A DNA stretch of 64,000 nt from JAOZPE01 sp964601275. Its GTDB lineage: Bacteria; Krumholzibacteriota; Krumholzibacteriia; JAJRXK01. The translations under genes were made by a program, and so were the position numbers. The notes beneath the pieces were generated by a model. It did no database searches. It worked only from the letters and a program-made list of their open reading frames with translations, and had not been told where the DNA came from. Position 1 is the first letter of the stretch; every line of letters begins with the position of its first letter. The stretch lies in assembly GCA_964601275.1 (NCBI GenBank), contig CAZRMV010000008.1, positions 154,493 through 218,492 of the forward strand, in the 5' to 3' direction. This document shows positions 35,851-43,928 of this stretch, one piece after another.

Positions 35851-36942
35851 TCACTCCTTGAACGGCGGGCGGTCACTGAAGGGGGCAGCGTCGACGTGGA
35901 AGAGCTGGATGGTGAACACCGGCATGAGGATACGGTCGTTCAGCCAGTCGTAGCCCTCCAGGAAGAGCTTGCCCCCGGGAAGCTTCTCGATCCACGGCGC
36001 CAACCAGTTCACCGGCTGCAACTCGACGCCCACCCCGAAGCGGTTCTTCAGGTCCTCGAGCTGCAGACTGGTGATCTCGTAACTGAGGAAGGCGGTGAAC
36101 CACGGCCGCCGGAAGGGCCCGATGTCGTAGCCGAAGCCGAAGCGGCCGTTGGCGTGGTCGTGCCAGATCGCGCCCAGGGTGGTGCTGTCCGGTGACGGCC
36201 CGAAGGCCCGCCCCCAGTCCTTGTACCCGAACTGCAGGGACATGCGGGCGATCCACCGGTGGCGCGCGGCCAGGTCGCGGCCCTTGGTGGCCATCAGCGC
36301 CCCGGTGAGGTTGGCCACCGGGTCGAGGGGATCGAAGCGGATGCCGGGCACGAAGCCGTTGAGGATCTCCATGTACATCTCGCTGCCGAAGGCGCCCAGC
36401 CACACTCCGTCGTGGCGGGCCCGTCCGGCGGGCACGCCGGCCGCGCGGTGGGCGGTGGCGGTGATACCCCCCATCTCCCGCACCAGGAAGGAATGACCGA
36501 AGAAATCGTAGAGGTAGGCGGTTTCCAGGCGCACCACCTTGAACTTCCCGTCACTGGAGTGGCGGCTGCCCATGCGGCTCGCCATGCCGTAGAGGATGCC
36601 GTAGGTGGACAACACCGCGAGCTGCGATCCCCACCCGAGATGGTACGACGCATCGGCGACCTGGGGTACCGGGCGTGCTCGCGCTCCGGGCACGACCTTC
36701 TCGGGGGGAAGGAAGGCGTCCGACCCCACCCGCACCGAGAGCCGCCTCCCGCCGAAGCGGGACGGCCCCGCCGCGGAGGCGGCGACGAACTCCGCTGCCG
36801 GGTGGGGGTTCGGAGAATCCGCCCGCGCCGAGGGACACACCCCCGCGCCCAGGACCATCGCGCAGACCAGGATCCCCGCGAGGAGGGCCTTCCCCCCGTG
36901 CGGACCAGTGATCGTTCTGCGCTCTCCCCTGCGACGTCCCAT
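35851..36942 (-). CDS. Exported envelope protein, possibly DUF2279-like
   Basis: The 363-residue protein has a signal peptide (hydrophobic 20-35, cleavage near ARA-DS). Its alternating hydrophobic segments and many aromatic residues are compatible with an outer-membrane or periplasmic fold. The pattern WGSQLAVLSTYG..GAFGSEMYMEILNG..DPLDPVANLTGAL resembles DUF2279/YfiM-type proteins, a tentative match. The role is unknown. It overlaps the DUF212 gene's GTG and is the first gene of the minus-strand group that follows the LysR terminator. Confidence 0.6.
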   Translation of the reverse strand: MGRRRGERRTITGPHGGKALLAGILVCAMVLGAGVCPSARADSPNPHPAAEFVAASAAGPSRFGGRRLSVRVGSDAFLPPEKVVPGARARPVPQVADASYHLGWGSQLAVLSTYGILYGMASRMGSRHSSDGKFKVVRLETAYLYDFFGHSFLVREMGGITATAHRAAGVPAGRARHDGVWLGAFGSEMYMEILNGFVPGIRFDPLDPVANLTGALMATKGRDLAARHRWIARMSLQFGYKDWGRAFGPSPDSTTLGAIWHDHANGRFGFGYDIGPFRRPWFTAFLSYEITSLQLEDLKNRFGVGVELQPVNWLAPWIEKLPGGKLFLEGYDWLNDRILMPVFTIQLFHVDAAPFSDRPPFKE

Positions 36943-36979
36943 GGACGCAGTGTCGGACCTGGCGGGGCAAAGCGGGAGG

Positions 36980-37013
36980 AAAAAATGGGCCCCGGGGCGG
37001 CGTGCCGGGTCCC
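36980..37013 (-). terminator. Rho-independent terminator after the LysR gene
   Basis: A 9-bp stem with one mismatch (37005-37013 with 36987-36995) is followed on the minus strand by A then six T (36980-36985). It lies ten bases after the LysR stop codon. Confidence 0.7.
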
Positions 37014-37022
37014 CCGGCGATC

Positions 37023-37904
37023 TCAGGCCTTCCGGGCCCGGGCCAGGAACTCGTCGGCCAGGGGATCAGACGGCGCTTCCCTGCGACGGAAGGCCAGCAG
37101 TTCGCGATGGGCCAGGGGTTTCTTGCGCACCCGCCGCAACCGGACCGGCGCGCCCGCCGCCACTGCCTCGGGCAGCACGCTCCATCCCAGGCCCAGGGCG
37201 ACCAGTTGCCGCATCACCTCGGGGCTTCCGGTCTCCAGGCCGATGCGGGGGACCACGCCCTCGGCCTCGAAGGCGCGGTCGATGAGCGCACGGGTGCGCG
37301 AACCCGGCGGATAGAGCACCCACTCGGCCCGGCGCAGGTCGCGGCCCCGGCTGTCCGGCGGGGCGTACACCACCAGCGCCTCGCGCCGGATGACCTGGGT
37401 GGTGAAGGCCTCGTCCGCCGGTGGACCCACCGCGAAGACCAGCTCGAGCTGGTAGCGCCTCAGCGCATCCAGCAGTTGCCGGCTGGGCGCGACGGTCAGC
37501 ATCAGCTCGACCTCGGGGTGGTCGCTCTTGTAGCGCCGCACCACCTGGGGCAGCACATAGAGACTGGCCGCGTCGATCATCCCGACGCGCAATTGTCCCC
37601 TCTCGCCGCGACGGCGGCACTCCATGCGGCGTTGGAAGTCGCTGGCCCGCGCCAACACCTCCTCGGCGAAGCGCAGGGTGTCCTGTCCCGCCGCGGTCAA
37701 TCGCCGTTTCCTTCCCTTCCCTTCGAAGAGGGCCAAGCCCAGGCGGTGCTCCATCTCGCCCAGGGCCTGGCTGAGCGCGGGCTGGGAGACGTGCAGGGCC
37801 CGCGCGGCCGCGGTCACTCCTCCCCGCCGGCTCCACTCCCGCAGGTAGAGGAGCTGCTGGAAGTGGAGGTTCACCGAACGCGGGGACGGGTCGGAGGTGG
37901 GCAT
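37023..37904 (-). CDS. LysR-family transcriptional regulator
   Basis: The 293-residue protein has the N-terminal winged helix-turn-helix (about 11-70, GGVTAAARALHVSQPALSQALGEME) and a periplasmic-binding-like effector domain. AAAGGAG precedes the ATG. It is divergent from myo-inositol-1-phosphate synthase, and a LysR-type palindrome lies between them. It probably controls that gene and represses itself, which is inference from layout. The effector is unknown. Confidence 0.93.
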   Translation of the reverse strand: MPTSDPSPRSVNLHFQQLLYLREWSRRGGVTAAARALHVSQPALSQALGEMEHRLGLALFEGKGRKRRLTAAGQDTLRFAEEVLARASDFQRRMECRRRGERGQLRVGMIDAASLYVLPQVVRRYKSDHPEVELMLTVAPSRQLLDALRRYQLELVFAVGPPADEAFTTQVIRREALVVYAPPDSRGRDLRRAEWVLYPPGSRTRALIDRAFEAEGVVPRIGLETGSPEVMRQLVALGLGWSVLPEAVAAGAPVRLRRVRKKPLAHRELLAFRRREAPSDPLADEFLARARKA

Positions 37905-37938
37905 GGGAAGGACTCCTTTCGCCGGGCCTCCATGATAT

Positions 37939-37953
37939 ATAACCTATGCTTAT
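37939..37953. promoter_or_regulatory. Candidate LysR operator
   Basis: ATAACCTATGCTTAT is a palindrome ATAA-N7-TTAT with the T-N11-A core of LysR-type sites. It centres about 64 bases upstream of the predicted start of the inositol-phosphate synthase transcript, the usual activation position. It also covers the region where the lysR promoter should lie. Confidence 0.6.
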
Positions 37954-37973
37954 TCTTCTACAGGTTTTATCCA

Positions 37974-38003
37974 TTGGCTCGATATTGCTGCGGCGCCTAG
38001 ACT
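37974..38003 (+). promoter_or_regulatory. Promoter of myo-inositol-1-phosphate synthase
   Basis: TTGGCT (37974-37979), 18 bases, TAGACT (37998-38003), with a start near 38010 and a leader of about 54 bases. The weaker -35 fits an activator-dependent promoter. Confidence 0.5.
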
Positions 38004-38063
38004 TCCCCGCGAAGACCCGACCGGTCTTTCCTCCCACCCATCCTTCGACGTGGAGAAAGCACC

Positions 38064-39380
38064 ATGAACCAAGCGATCGAGATCCGTCCCGCCCAGGGCA
38101 AGCTCGGAGTCCTCACCCCCGGCGTGGGCGCGGTGGCCACCACCTTCTACGCCGGCGTCTTCAGCCTGCGCAAGGGCCTCAGCGAGCCGGTGGGCACCCT
38201 CACCCAGATGGGTCACATCCGCCTGGGCAAGCGCACCGAGGACCGCCAGCCCCTCATCAGGGACTTCGTGCCCCTGGCCGGACTCGACGACCTCGTCTTC
38301 GGGGGCTGGGATCCCATCTCCGAGAACGCCTACGAGGCGGCCCGGACCGCCGGCGTGCTCCAGGAGAAGGATCTCCTGCCGGTGAAGGACGAGATGGAGG
38401 CGGTCGAGATCATGCCCGCGGTCTTCGACCAGGACTGGGTGAAGAAGCTCGAGGGCAAGAGGGTCAAGAGCGGCGCGACCAAGATGGACCTGGCCGAGCA
38501 GCTCATGGCCGACATGGACGCCTTCAAGGAGAAGAACGGCTGCGATCGCCTGGTGATGGTGTGGTGCGCGAGCACCGAGGTCTACGAGGAGCCCAGCGAG
38601 GTGCACCAGACCCTGGCCGCCTTCGAGGAGGGCCTGCGCAACAACGACGAGCGCATCAGCCCCAGCCAGATCTACGCCTACGCCGCGCTGAAGAAGAAGG
38701 TGCCGTTTGCCAACGGGGCGCCAAACCTCACCGTCGACGTTCCGGCCATCATGGAGCTGGCGATGGAGAACCACGTTCCCGTGGCGGGCAAGGATTTCAA
38801 GACCGGACAGACCCTGATGAAGACCATCCTGGCTCCGGGCTTCAAGGCACGCATGCTGGGCCTGAGCGGATGGTTCTCCACCAACATCCTGGGCAACCGC
38901 GACGGCGAGGTCCTCGACGACCCGGGCAGTTTCAAGAGCAAGGAAGTGAGCAAGCTCAGCGTGCTCGACACCATCCTGCAGCCGGACAAGTACCCCAGCT
39001 TGTACAAGGACCTCTACCACAAGGTGCGGATCAACTACTACCCGCCGCGCGGGGACAACAAGGAGGGCTGGGACAACATAGACATCTTCGGCTGGATGGG
39101 ATACCCCATGCAGATCAAGATCGACTTCCTGTGCCGTGACAGCATCCTGGCCGCCCCCATCGTGCTCGATCTGGCCCTGTTCATGGACCTGGCCGCCCGC
39201 GCCGGGCAGCGGGGCATCCAGGAATGGCTCTCCTTCTACTTCAAGAGCCCCCAGGCCGCGCCGGGACTGTACCCCGAGCACGACATCTTCATCCAGCAGA
39301 CCAAGCTGAAGAACACCCTGCGGCACTGGATGGGCGAGGACCTCATCACCCACCTCGGTACGGAGTACTACGAGGAGTAG
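38064..39380 (+). CDS. ino1: myo-Inositol-1-phosphate synthase
   Basis: The 438-residue protein converts glucose 6-phosphate to inositol 1-phosphate (or 3-phosphate by the other numbering) with bound NAD+. This is the first step to inositol lipids or inositol solutes. Signs are the N-terminal dinucleotide-binding strand GVLTPGVGAVATTF, the motif LVMVWCASTE, PFANGAPNLTVDVPA and the catalytic-site GKDFKTGQTLMKT. GGAGAAAG lies just before the ATG. The gene is a single unit, divergent from lysR and followed by a terminator-like hairpin. Confidence 0.95.
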   Translation: MNQAIEIRPAQGKLGVLTPGVGAVATTFYAGVFSLRKGLSEPVGTLTQMGHIRLGKRTEDRQPLIRDFVPLAGLDDLVFGGWDPISENAYEAARTAGVLQEKDLLPVKDEMEAVEIMPAVFDQDWVKKLEGKRVKSGATKMDLAEQLMADMDAFKEKNGCDRLVMVWCASTEVYEEPSEVHQTLAAFEEGLRNNDERISPSQIYAYAALKKKVPFANGAPNLTVDVPAIMELAMENHVPVAGKDFKTGQTLMKTILAPGFKARMLGLSGWFSTNILGNRDGEVLDDPGSFKSKEVSKLSVLDTILQPDKYPSLYKDLYHKVRINYYPPRGDNKEGWDNIDIFGWMGYPMQIKIDFLCRDSILAAPIVLDLALFMDLAARAGQRGIQEWLSFYFKSPQAAPGLYPEHDIFIQQTKLKNTLRHWMGEDLITHLGTEYYEE

Positions 39381-39417
39381 CCGCGCCAGGGCCCGCGAGG
39401 TCCACCGCGATGGATCC

Positions 39418-39450
39418 AGCGCCGCGGCCTGTGGGATCGCGGCGCTTTCT
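39418..39450 (+). terminator. Terminator after ino1
   Basis: A 9-bp perfect stem AGCGCCGCG/CGCGGCGCT (39418-39426 with 39438-39446) with an 11-base loop is followed by TTCTC. The T-tract is short, so termination may be incomplete. Confidence 0.5.
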
Positions 39451-39469
39451 CGCGCGCGGCAGGCGCTGG

Positions 39470-39498
39470 TTGAAGCCGCGGGGGGATGCCAGTACAGT
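39470..39498 (+). promoter_or_regulatory. Promoter of the first flippase gene, near-leaderless
   Basis: TTGAAG (39470-39475), 17 bases, TACAGT (39493-39498). The predicted start is about three bases before the ATG at 39508, which has no Shine-Dalgarno. Confidence 0.5.
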
Positions 39499-39507
39499 GG
39501 CGCGGCG

Positions 39508-40776
39508 ATGACCACCGAAGCCGCATCCCCCCCGCCCTCGCGCGTGCCCGCCGCCGTCTCCTACGGCAGCGCCTTCTACGGCTCGCTGTTCATCAACCTG
39601 GTCCAGAGCGTCCTCTTGTTCCGCATCCTCGGGCCCGAGCGCACCGGGGTGTGGCTGGTGCTGTTCCTGCTCTTCGACTACGGCCAGCATTCCCACCTGG
39701 GGGTGAACCCCTCGCTCAACCGGCAGCTCCCCCTGAAAATGGGTCAGGGCCGCCTCGTTGAGGTCCTGATCTACGCGCGGCGCTGCGCGGGTGTGCTGGC
39801 GGTGTTGAGCGTGGTGTGGGTCTTCGTGGCGGGCGGGGTCTCGGTGGTCTTCTTCCGGGACGTGGCCCAGGGCGCGGCGGCCTTCATCGTGGCGGTGCTC
39901 CTCGAGCTGTGGTTGCAATTCCACCTGGGACTTCTCAAGACCCATTCGCGTTTCGGGCGGGTGGGCCTGGTGCTGCTCTTCCGCTCGGTGCTCAACTTCC
40001 TCCTGCTGGTGATGGTGATGAAGTGGGGTCTCAACGGGGCTTTCGCGCGCATCGTCCTCATGCAGGCCGCGGCGCTGGTCCTGGCCATCCGCTGGGCGCC
40101 GTTGCATCCCCGTCCCCTGCTGCGGCGCGACTGGGGAGAGATCTTCAACGACGGCTTCCCGCTGCTCGCCGTCGCGATCGCGCTGAGTTTCCAGTTCACC
40201 ATCAACAAGGCGTTGATTTCCGCCGGCTACGGCGACGCGGTGGTGGGCAGCGAGTACGGTCTGGCCACGGTCGGGTTGACCGTGCTCATGGTGGTTCCCG
40301 GGGCGATCGGGGTGACCTCCTACCCCGGGATGCTCCAGGATTTCGGCGCCACCGGCGACCCCTCGGTGCTGCGCGCGCGGGTCCTGCGGCAGACCGCCCT
40401 GGTGGGACTGCTCTCGACTCTCGCCGCGATCGCGGGATGGTTCCTCCTGCCGCCCTTGGTCCACGCGCTGCTTCCCGCGTACCTCGACGGGATCGAGCCC
40501 GCGCGGTGGATCCTGCCCGGGGTGATCCTCTTCTCCGCCTCGGTGCCGTCGACCTACTTCTTGCAGACCATCCGTCACCAGCGTCATCACCTAGTGGTCA
40601 GCGCCTTCGGCCTGGCGGTGCAGATCGCGCTGGTCGAGTGGGTCATCCGCCACGGCGGTTCGGTGACCCGGGTCTGCCAAGTCACCTCCCTGTCCTACGC
40701 GATCTACGGGCTGGTCCTTTTCTCGGTGTTCCTGTACGGGGCGCGCCCGTCGCGCGCCATCCTCCAACCCAGGTGA
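39508..40776 (+). CDS. Wzx-type polysaccharide flippase/transport membrane protein
   Basis: The 422-residue protein has about 12 hydrophobic segments and the general look of the MATE/MVF polysaccharide exporter superfamily (YGSAFYGSLFINLVQSVLLF at the start, FSASVPSTYFLQTIRHQRHH late). It probably flips a lipid-linked repeat unit. The adjacent aminotransferase gene starts five bases after its stop codon. Confidence 0.75.
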   Translation: MTTEAASPPPSRVPAAVSYGSAFYGSLFINLVQSVLLFRILGPERTGVWLVLFLLFDYGQHSHLGVNPSLNRQLPLKMGQGRLVEVLIYARRCAGVLAVLSVVWVFVAGGVSVVFFRDVAQGAAAFIVAVLLELWLQFHLGLLKTHSRFGRVGLVLLFRSVLNFLLLVMVMKWGLNGAFARIVLMQAAALVLAIRWAPLHPRPLLRRDWGEIFNDGFPLLAVAIALSFQFTINKALISAGYGDAVVGSEYGLATVGLTVLMVVPGAIGVTSYPGMLQDFGATGDPSVLRARVLRQTALVGLLSTLAAIAGWFLLPPLVHALLPAYLDGIEPARWILPGVILFSASVPSTYFLQTIRHQRHHLVVSAFGLAVQIALVEWVIRHGGSVTRVCQVTSLSYAIYGLVLFSVFLYGARPSRAILQPR

Positions 40777-40781
40777 AGGCC

Positions 40782-41975
40782 ATGGATCCCATTCCCTTCC
40801 ACAAACCCTCCCTCGACGAACAGGACATTCCCGGCGTCGTGCAGGTGTTGCGCGAAGGTTGGGTCACCACCGGACCGCGGTGCCGCGAATTCGAGGAGCG
40901 CTTCGCCGCCTACCTGGCCGAGGGCGATCTCTCCGGCCAGCTGCATTGCATCGCGGTGAACTCGGGGACGGCGGCCCTGCACCTGGGGCTGGAGGCGGCG
41001 GGGGTCGGTCCGGGCGACCTGGTCCTCACCCCCAGCTTCACCTTCACCGCCTCAGCCGAGGTCTCCCGCTACCTCGGGGCCGACCCCTGGCTGGTGGACA
41101 ACGAGCCCGGGGAGCTGTTGGTGGGAGCTTCCGCCTTCATCCGCGCCTACCAGGCGCTCGACCGCAAACGCCGCAAGCGAGTGAAGGCCATACTGCCGGT
41201 CCACTACGGGGGGTGGCCGGTGGACATGGAACGGCTCGAGGAATTCTGCGCGGGCGAGGGTCTGGCCCTGGTCGATGACGCGGCGCACGCCCTGCCCACC
41301 CGGCGCAAGGGAAAGCTGATCGGGTGCTACGGGCAGGTGACCGCCTTCTCCTTCTACGCCACCAAGACCTTGTGTACCGGCGAGGGAGGCATGGCGGTCA
41401 CCCGCGACGGAGGGCTCGCCGCGCGGATGCGCACCATGCGCCTGCACGGCATCGGCCACGACGTCTTCGACCGCTACCAGAAGGCGAACCGCTGGTACTA
41501 CGAGGTGGTCGCCCCGGGCTTCAAGTACAACCTGAGCGACATCATGGCCGCGCTGGGGTTGAGCCAGTTGGAGCGGGTCGAATCCTTCCGCGAGCGCCGG
41601 GCCGCGATCGCCGCCGCCTACACCGAGGGGTTCCGGGGAGTCGACGGCCTCGTCACCCCGCGCGAGGTCGACGAGGGGGACGCGCATTCCTGGCACCTGT
41701 ACCCCCTGCGGGTGCTCGGCGGAAAGAAGGTACGCGACGCGCTGATCGCCGAGCTCGCCGAGCGCGGCATCGGCACCAGCGTGCACTTCATTCCCCTGCA
41801 CCGGCAGCCCTACTACCGCGATCACTACCGCCTCGATCCCCGGGACTTCCCCCACGCGGAGGAACTCTTCGCCCAGGAGCTGTCCCTGCCCATCTACCCG
41901 GCGATGGACGACGAGCAGGTGGCGCGGGTGATCCGCGAAGTGGTTGATTCCTTGCCAGTTGCACGATCGGGTTGA
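40782..41975 (+). CDS. DegT/DnrJ/EryC1/StrS-family sugar aminotransferase
   Basis: The 397-residue PLP enzyme transfers an amino group to a nucleotide-activated keto sugar. The PLP lysine is K195 in FYATKTLCTG, and LALVDDAAHALPT (161-173) supplies the aspartate that pairs with the ring nitrogen. The ATG is preceded by AGGTGAAGGC, which contains the stop codon of the flippase gene. The probable donor substrate is the 4-keto sugar made by the WbpM-like dehydratase at 43925-45820, which is inference. Confidence 0.93.
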   Translation: MDPIPFHKPSLDEQDIPGVVQVLREGWVTTGPRCREFEERFAAYLAEGDLSGQLHCIAVNSGTAALHLGLEAAGVGPGDLVLTPSFTFTASAEVSRYLGADPWLVDNEPGELLVGASAFIRAYQALDRKRRKRVKAILPVHYGGWPVDMERLEEFCAGEGLALVDDAAHALPTRRKGKLIGCYGQVTAFSFYATKTLCTGEGGMAVTRDGGLAARMRTMRLHGIGHDVFDRYQKANRWYYEVVAPGFKYNLSDIMAALGLSQLERVESFRERRAAIAAAYTEGFRGVDGLVTPREVDEGDAHSWHLYPLRVLGGKKVRDALIAELAERGIGTSVHFIPLHRQPYYRDHYRLDPRDFPHAEELFAQELSLPIYPAMDDEQVARVIREVVDSLPVARSG

Positions 41976-41999
41976 GGCTCCCGGGGCCCGGTTTCGTGG

Positions 42000-42028
42000 T
42001 TGACAACCGATCCGCGTCTGAATAGGGT
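42000..42028 (+). promoter_or_regulatory. Promoter of the sugar-phosphate transferase gene
   Basis: TTGACA (42000-42005), 17 bases, TAGGGT (42023-42028), identical in hexamers and spacing to the microcompartment promoter. The leader is about 100 bases. Confidence 0.7.
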
Positions 42029-42136
42029 CGCGCGCGGGTGGAAGGCGCCCTCCACTCTGGCTCCTGCGTGTGCGCTGCTCGGATCGCCGAGCGCGCTTCG
42101 TTGGTCTGAACCTCTCAGCGAGGAGGAGCCTCCCCC

Positions 42137-42733
42137 GTGTCCCGAATCCTCGATCTCAGCGTTTCCCTCGCCGGCCTCGTGCTGGGACTTCCCTTCTGGT
42201 TGCTCATCGCCCTTGCCATCAAGCTTTCCTCGCCCGGCCCGGTCCTCTTCCGCCAGGATCGCGTGGGGCGCAACGGCCAGCTCTTCCAGATCCTGAAATT
42301 CCGCACCATGCGCACCGACCCGTCGGCCGCATCCTGCCTGCTGACGGTGGGCGAGCGCGATCCGCGCGTCACCCGGCTGGGTGCGCTGCTGCGGCGCTGC
42401 AAACTCGACGAGGTCCCCCAACTCATAAACGTCCTCCGCGGAGAGATGAGCCTGGTGGGTCCACGGCCCGAGGTGCCCTGCTACGTGCGGTTGGACGACG
42501 AGCTGCAACGGGAGGTGCTGAGCGTGAGGCCCGGACTGACCGACCCGGCCAGCATCGTCTTCCGCAACGAGAGCGAGCTGCTCAGCAAGGCCGACGATCC
42601 CGAGCGCTACTACCGGGAGAAAATCCTGCCCCGCAAACTGGCCCTGAGCCGCGCCTACCTGCGGCGGCGCAACCCGCGCACCGACATGGGGCTCATTGCC
42701 AAGACCCTGCAGAAAGCGGTGTTCAGGGCGTAG
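42137..42733 (+). CDS. Small monotopic phosphoglycosyl transferase (PglC/WcaJ catalytic-core type)
   Basis: The 198-residue protein is the minimal catalytic core that moves a sugar-1-phosphate to undecaprenyl phosphate. A re-entrant membrane helix (about 3-28) precedes SSPGPVLFRQDRVGRNG, KFRTMRTD, the catalytic Asp-Glu in CKLDEVPQLINVLRG and MSLVGPRPEVP. The start is GTG with AGGAGG ten bases upstream. It ends 11 bases inside the convergent polymerase gene. Confidence 0.93.
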   Translation: MSRILDLSVSLAGLVLGLPFWLLIALAIKLSSPGPVLFRQDRVGRNGQLFQILKFRTMRTDPSAASCLLTVGERDPRVTRLGALLRRCKLDEVPQLINVLRGEMSLVGPRPEVPCYVRLDDELQREVLSVRPGLTDPASIVFRNESELLSKADDPERYYREKILPRKLALSRAYLRRRNPRTDMGLIAKTLQKAVFRA

Positions 42734-43928
42734 GGGTGTCTTCCTCTTCCACCCCGTGCGGCAGTACCTCCCCCTCGATCAGCAGGACACCGAGGTAGAT
42801 GAAGCCCGAGAGGTAGGTGGCGCTGAGGGGATTGTCGGTGAAGGCGTAGACTGCGCTCGCCACCATGAAGGCCACGAAGAAGGGCCGGTCGAAGGCGGAG
42901 AGTTCGCGGTGGAGCCGCCACGCCCACCACACCACCGCGGCCAGGAACAGGGCGGCGACGACGATTCCCCCCTCGACCAACAGGCGCAGGTACTCGTTGT
43001 GCGGAAAGGCGCGGTTGAGCACCCCCTCCTGCGCCGCCCCCAGTCCCCGTCCCCACCAGGGACTGGCCAGGAAGTGGTCGAGGTAGTCGGTCCAGATGGC
43101 GCGGCGCCCGCTGAAATTGAACTGGTCGCTGCCCAGGCCGGTCATGCGATCGGCCAGCATGGGGGCGTAGGCCACCAGGGCCACCCCCACCGCGGCCACC
43201 CCCAGGTAGGCCCAACCCCGCAGTTTCCACAGCGCGTCGCGGGCGACGGGGGACTTCGCGAAATAGATCAGCGCGCCCAGGACGGTGGCGAACAGGGCCA
43301 TCCTTCCCCCGCTGAAGATGAGGAAGATGAGGTTGAGGAAGATCAAGGCGCCCATGAGGCCGCGGCGGTTGCGCACCCATTCGTGCACCGAGACCAGGGC
43401 CGCGGTGAAGGCCATGGCCGCGAAGTAGTCACCCTTGGTGGCGCCCTGCAGGCGGGCAACGCCCCCGAACCAACCCGAGTAGACCCGGTGGATCCCCAGG
43501 AAGTGCAGGACCAGCCCCACCACCACGCTGAGCAGGGGAAGCAGCGCGATGAGCGTGGCGAAGGCCCGTCGCGTCCCCTTTTCCAGGCGCACCAGGGGAA
43601 AGACCCAGGGCAGCGACAGGGCCAAGGCGGCGAAGAAGGCGGTTCCCGCGTCGACCCCGGGGGCGAGATGGGTTCCCAAATGGGCCAGCAGTATGGTCTG
43701 CGCCCCCATCAGGACCACCACGTAGACCGGCCAGGGGTGGAGCCGCCGGTGGACGCCGTGGGCCACCGCGTTCACCAGGAGGGCCGACAGCAGCAACAGT
43801 CGCTGAGCCGGCTCCATCCACTGGCGGACATTGTAGGGGGCCGAATCGCGCAACACGTAGCGGAAGCCAACCGCGAGCAGCGCGGTGGCCGGCAGCAGGA
43901 AGAGGGTGGCTGTTCGTCGCCCCTTCAC
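42723..43928 (-). CDS. O-antigen ligase/polymerase (Wzy_C family), second locus
   Basis: The 401-residue membrane protein has about 11 segments and a Wzy_C region GRGLGAAQEGVLNRAFPHNEYLRLLVEGG-like (about 296-324, with HNEY). It polymerises or ligates surface glycan. Its ATG overlaps the dehydratase stop by four bases (ATGA). Confidence 0.85.
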   Translation of the reverse strand: MKGRRTATLFLLPATALLAVGFRYVLRDSAPYNVRQWMEPAQRLLLLSALLVNAVAHGVHRRLHPWPVYVVVLMGAQTILLAHLGTHLAPGVDAGTAFFAALALSLPWVFPLVRLEKGTRRAFATLIALLPLLSVVVGLVLHFLGIHRVYSGWFGGVARLQGATKGDYFAAMAFTAALVSVHEWVRNRRGLMGALIFLNLIFLIFSGGRMALFATVLGALIYFAKSPVARDALWKLRGWAYLGVAAVGVALVAYAPMLADRMTGLGSDQFNFSGRRAIWTDYLDHFLASPWWGRGLGAAQEGVLNRAFPHNEYLRLLVEGGIVVAALFLAAVVWWAWRLHRELSAFDRPFFVAFMVASAVYAFTDNPLSATYLSGFIYLGVLLIEGEVLPHGVEEEDTPTP

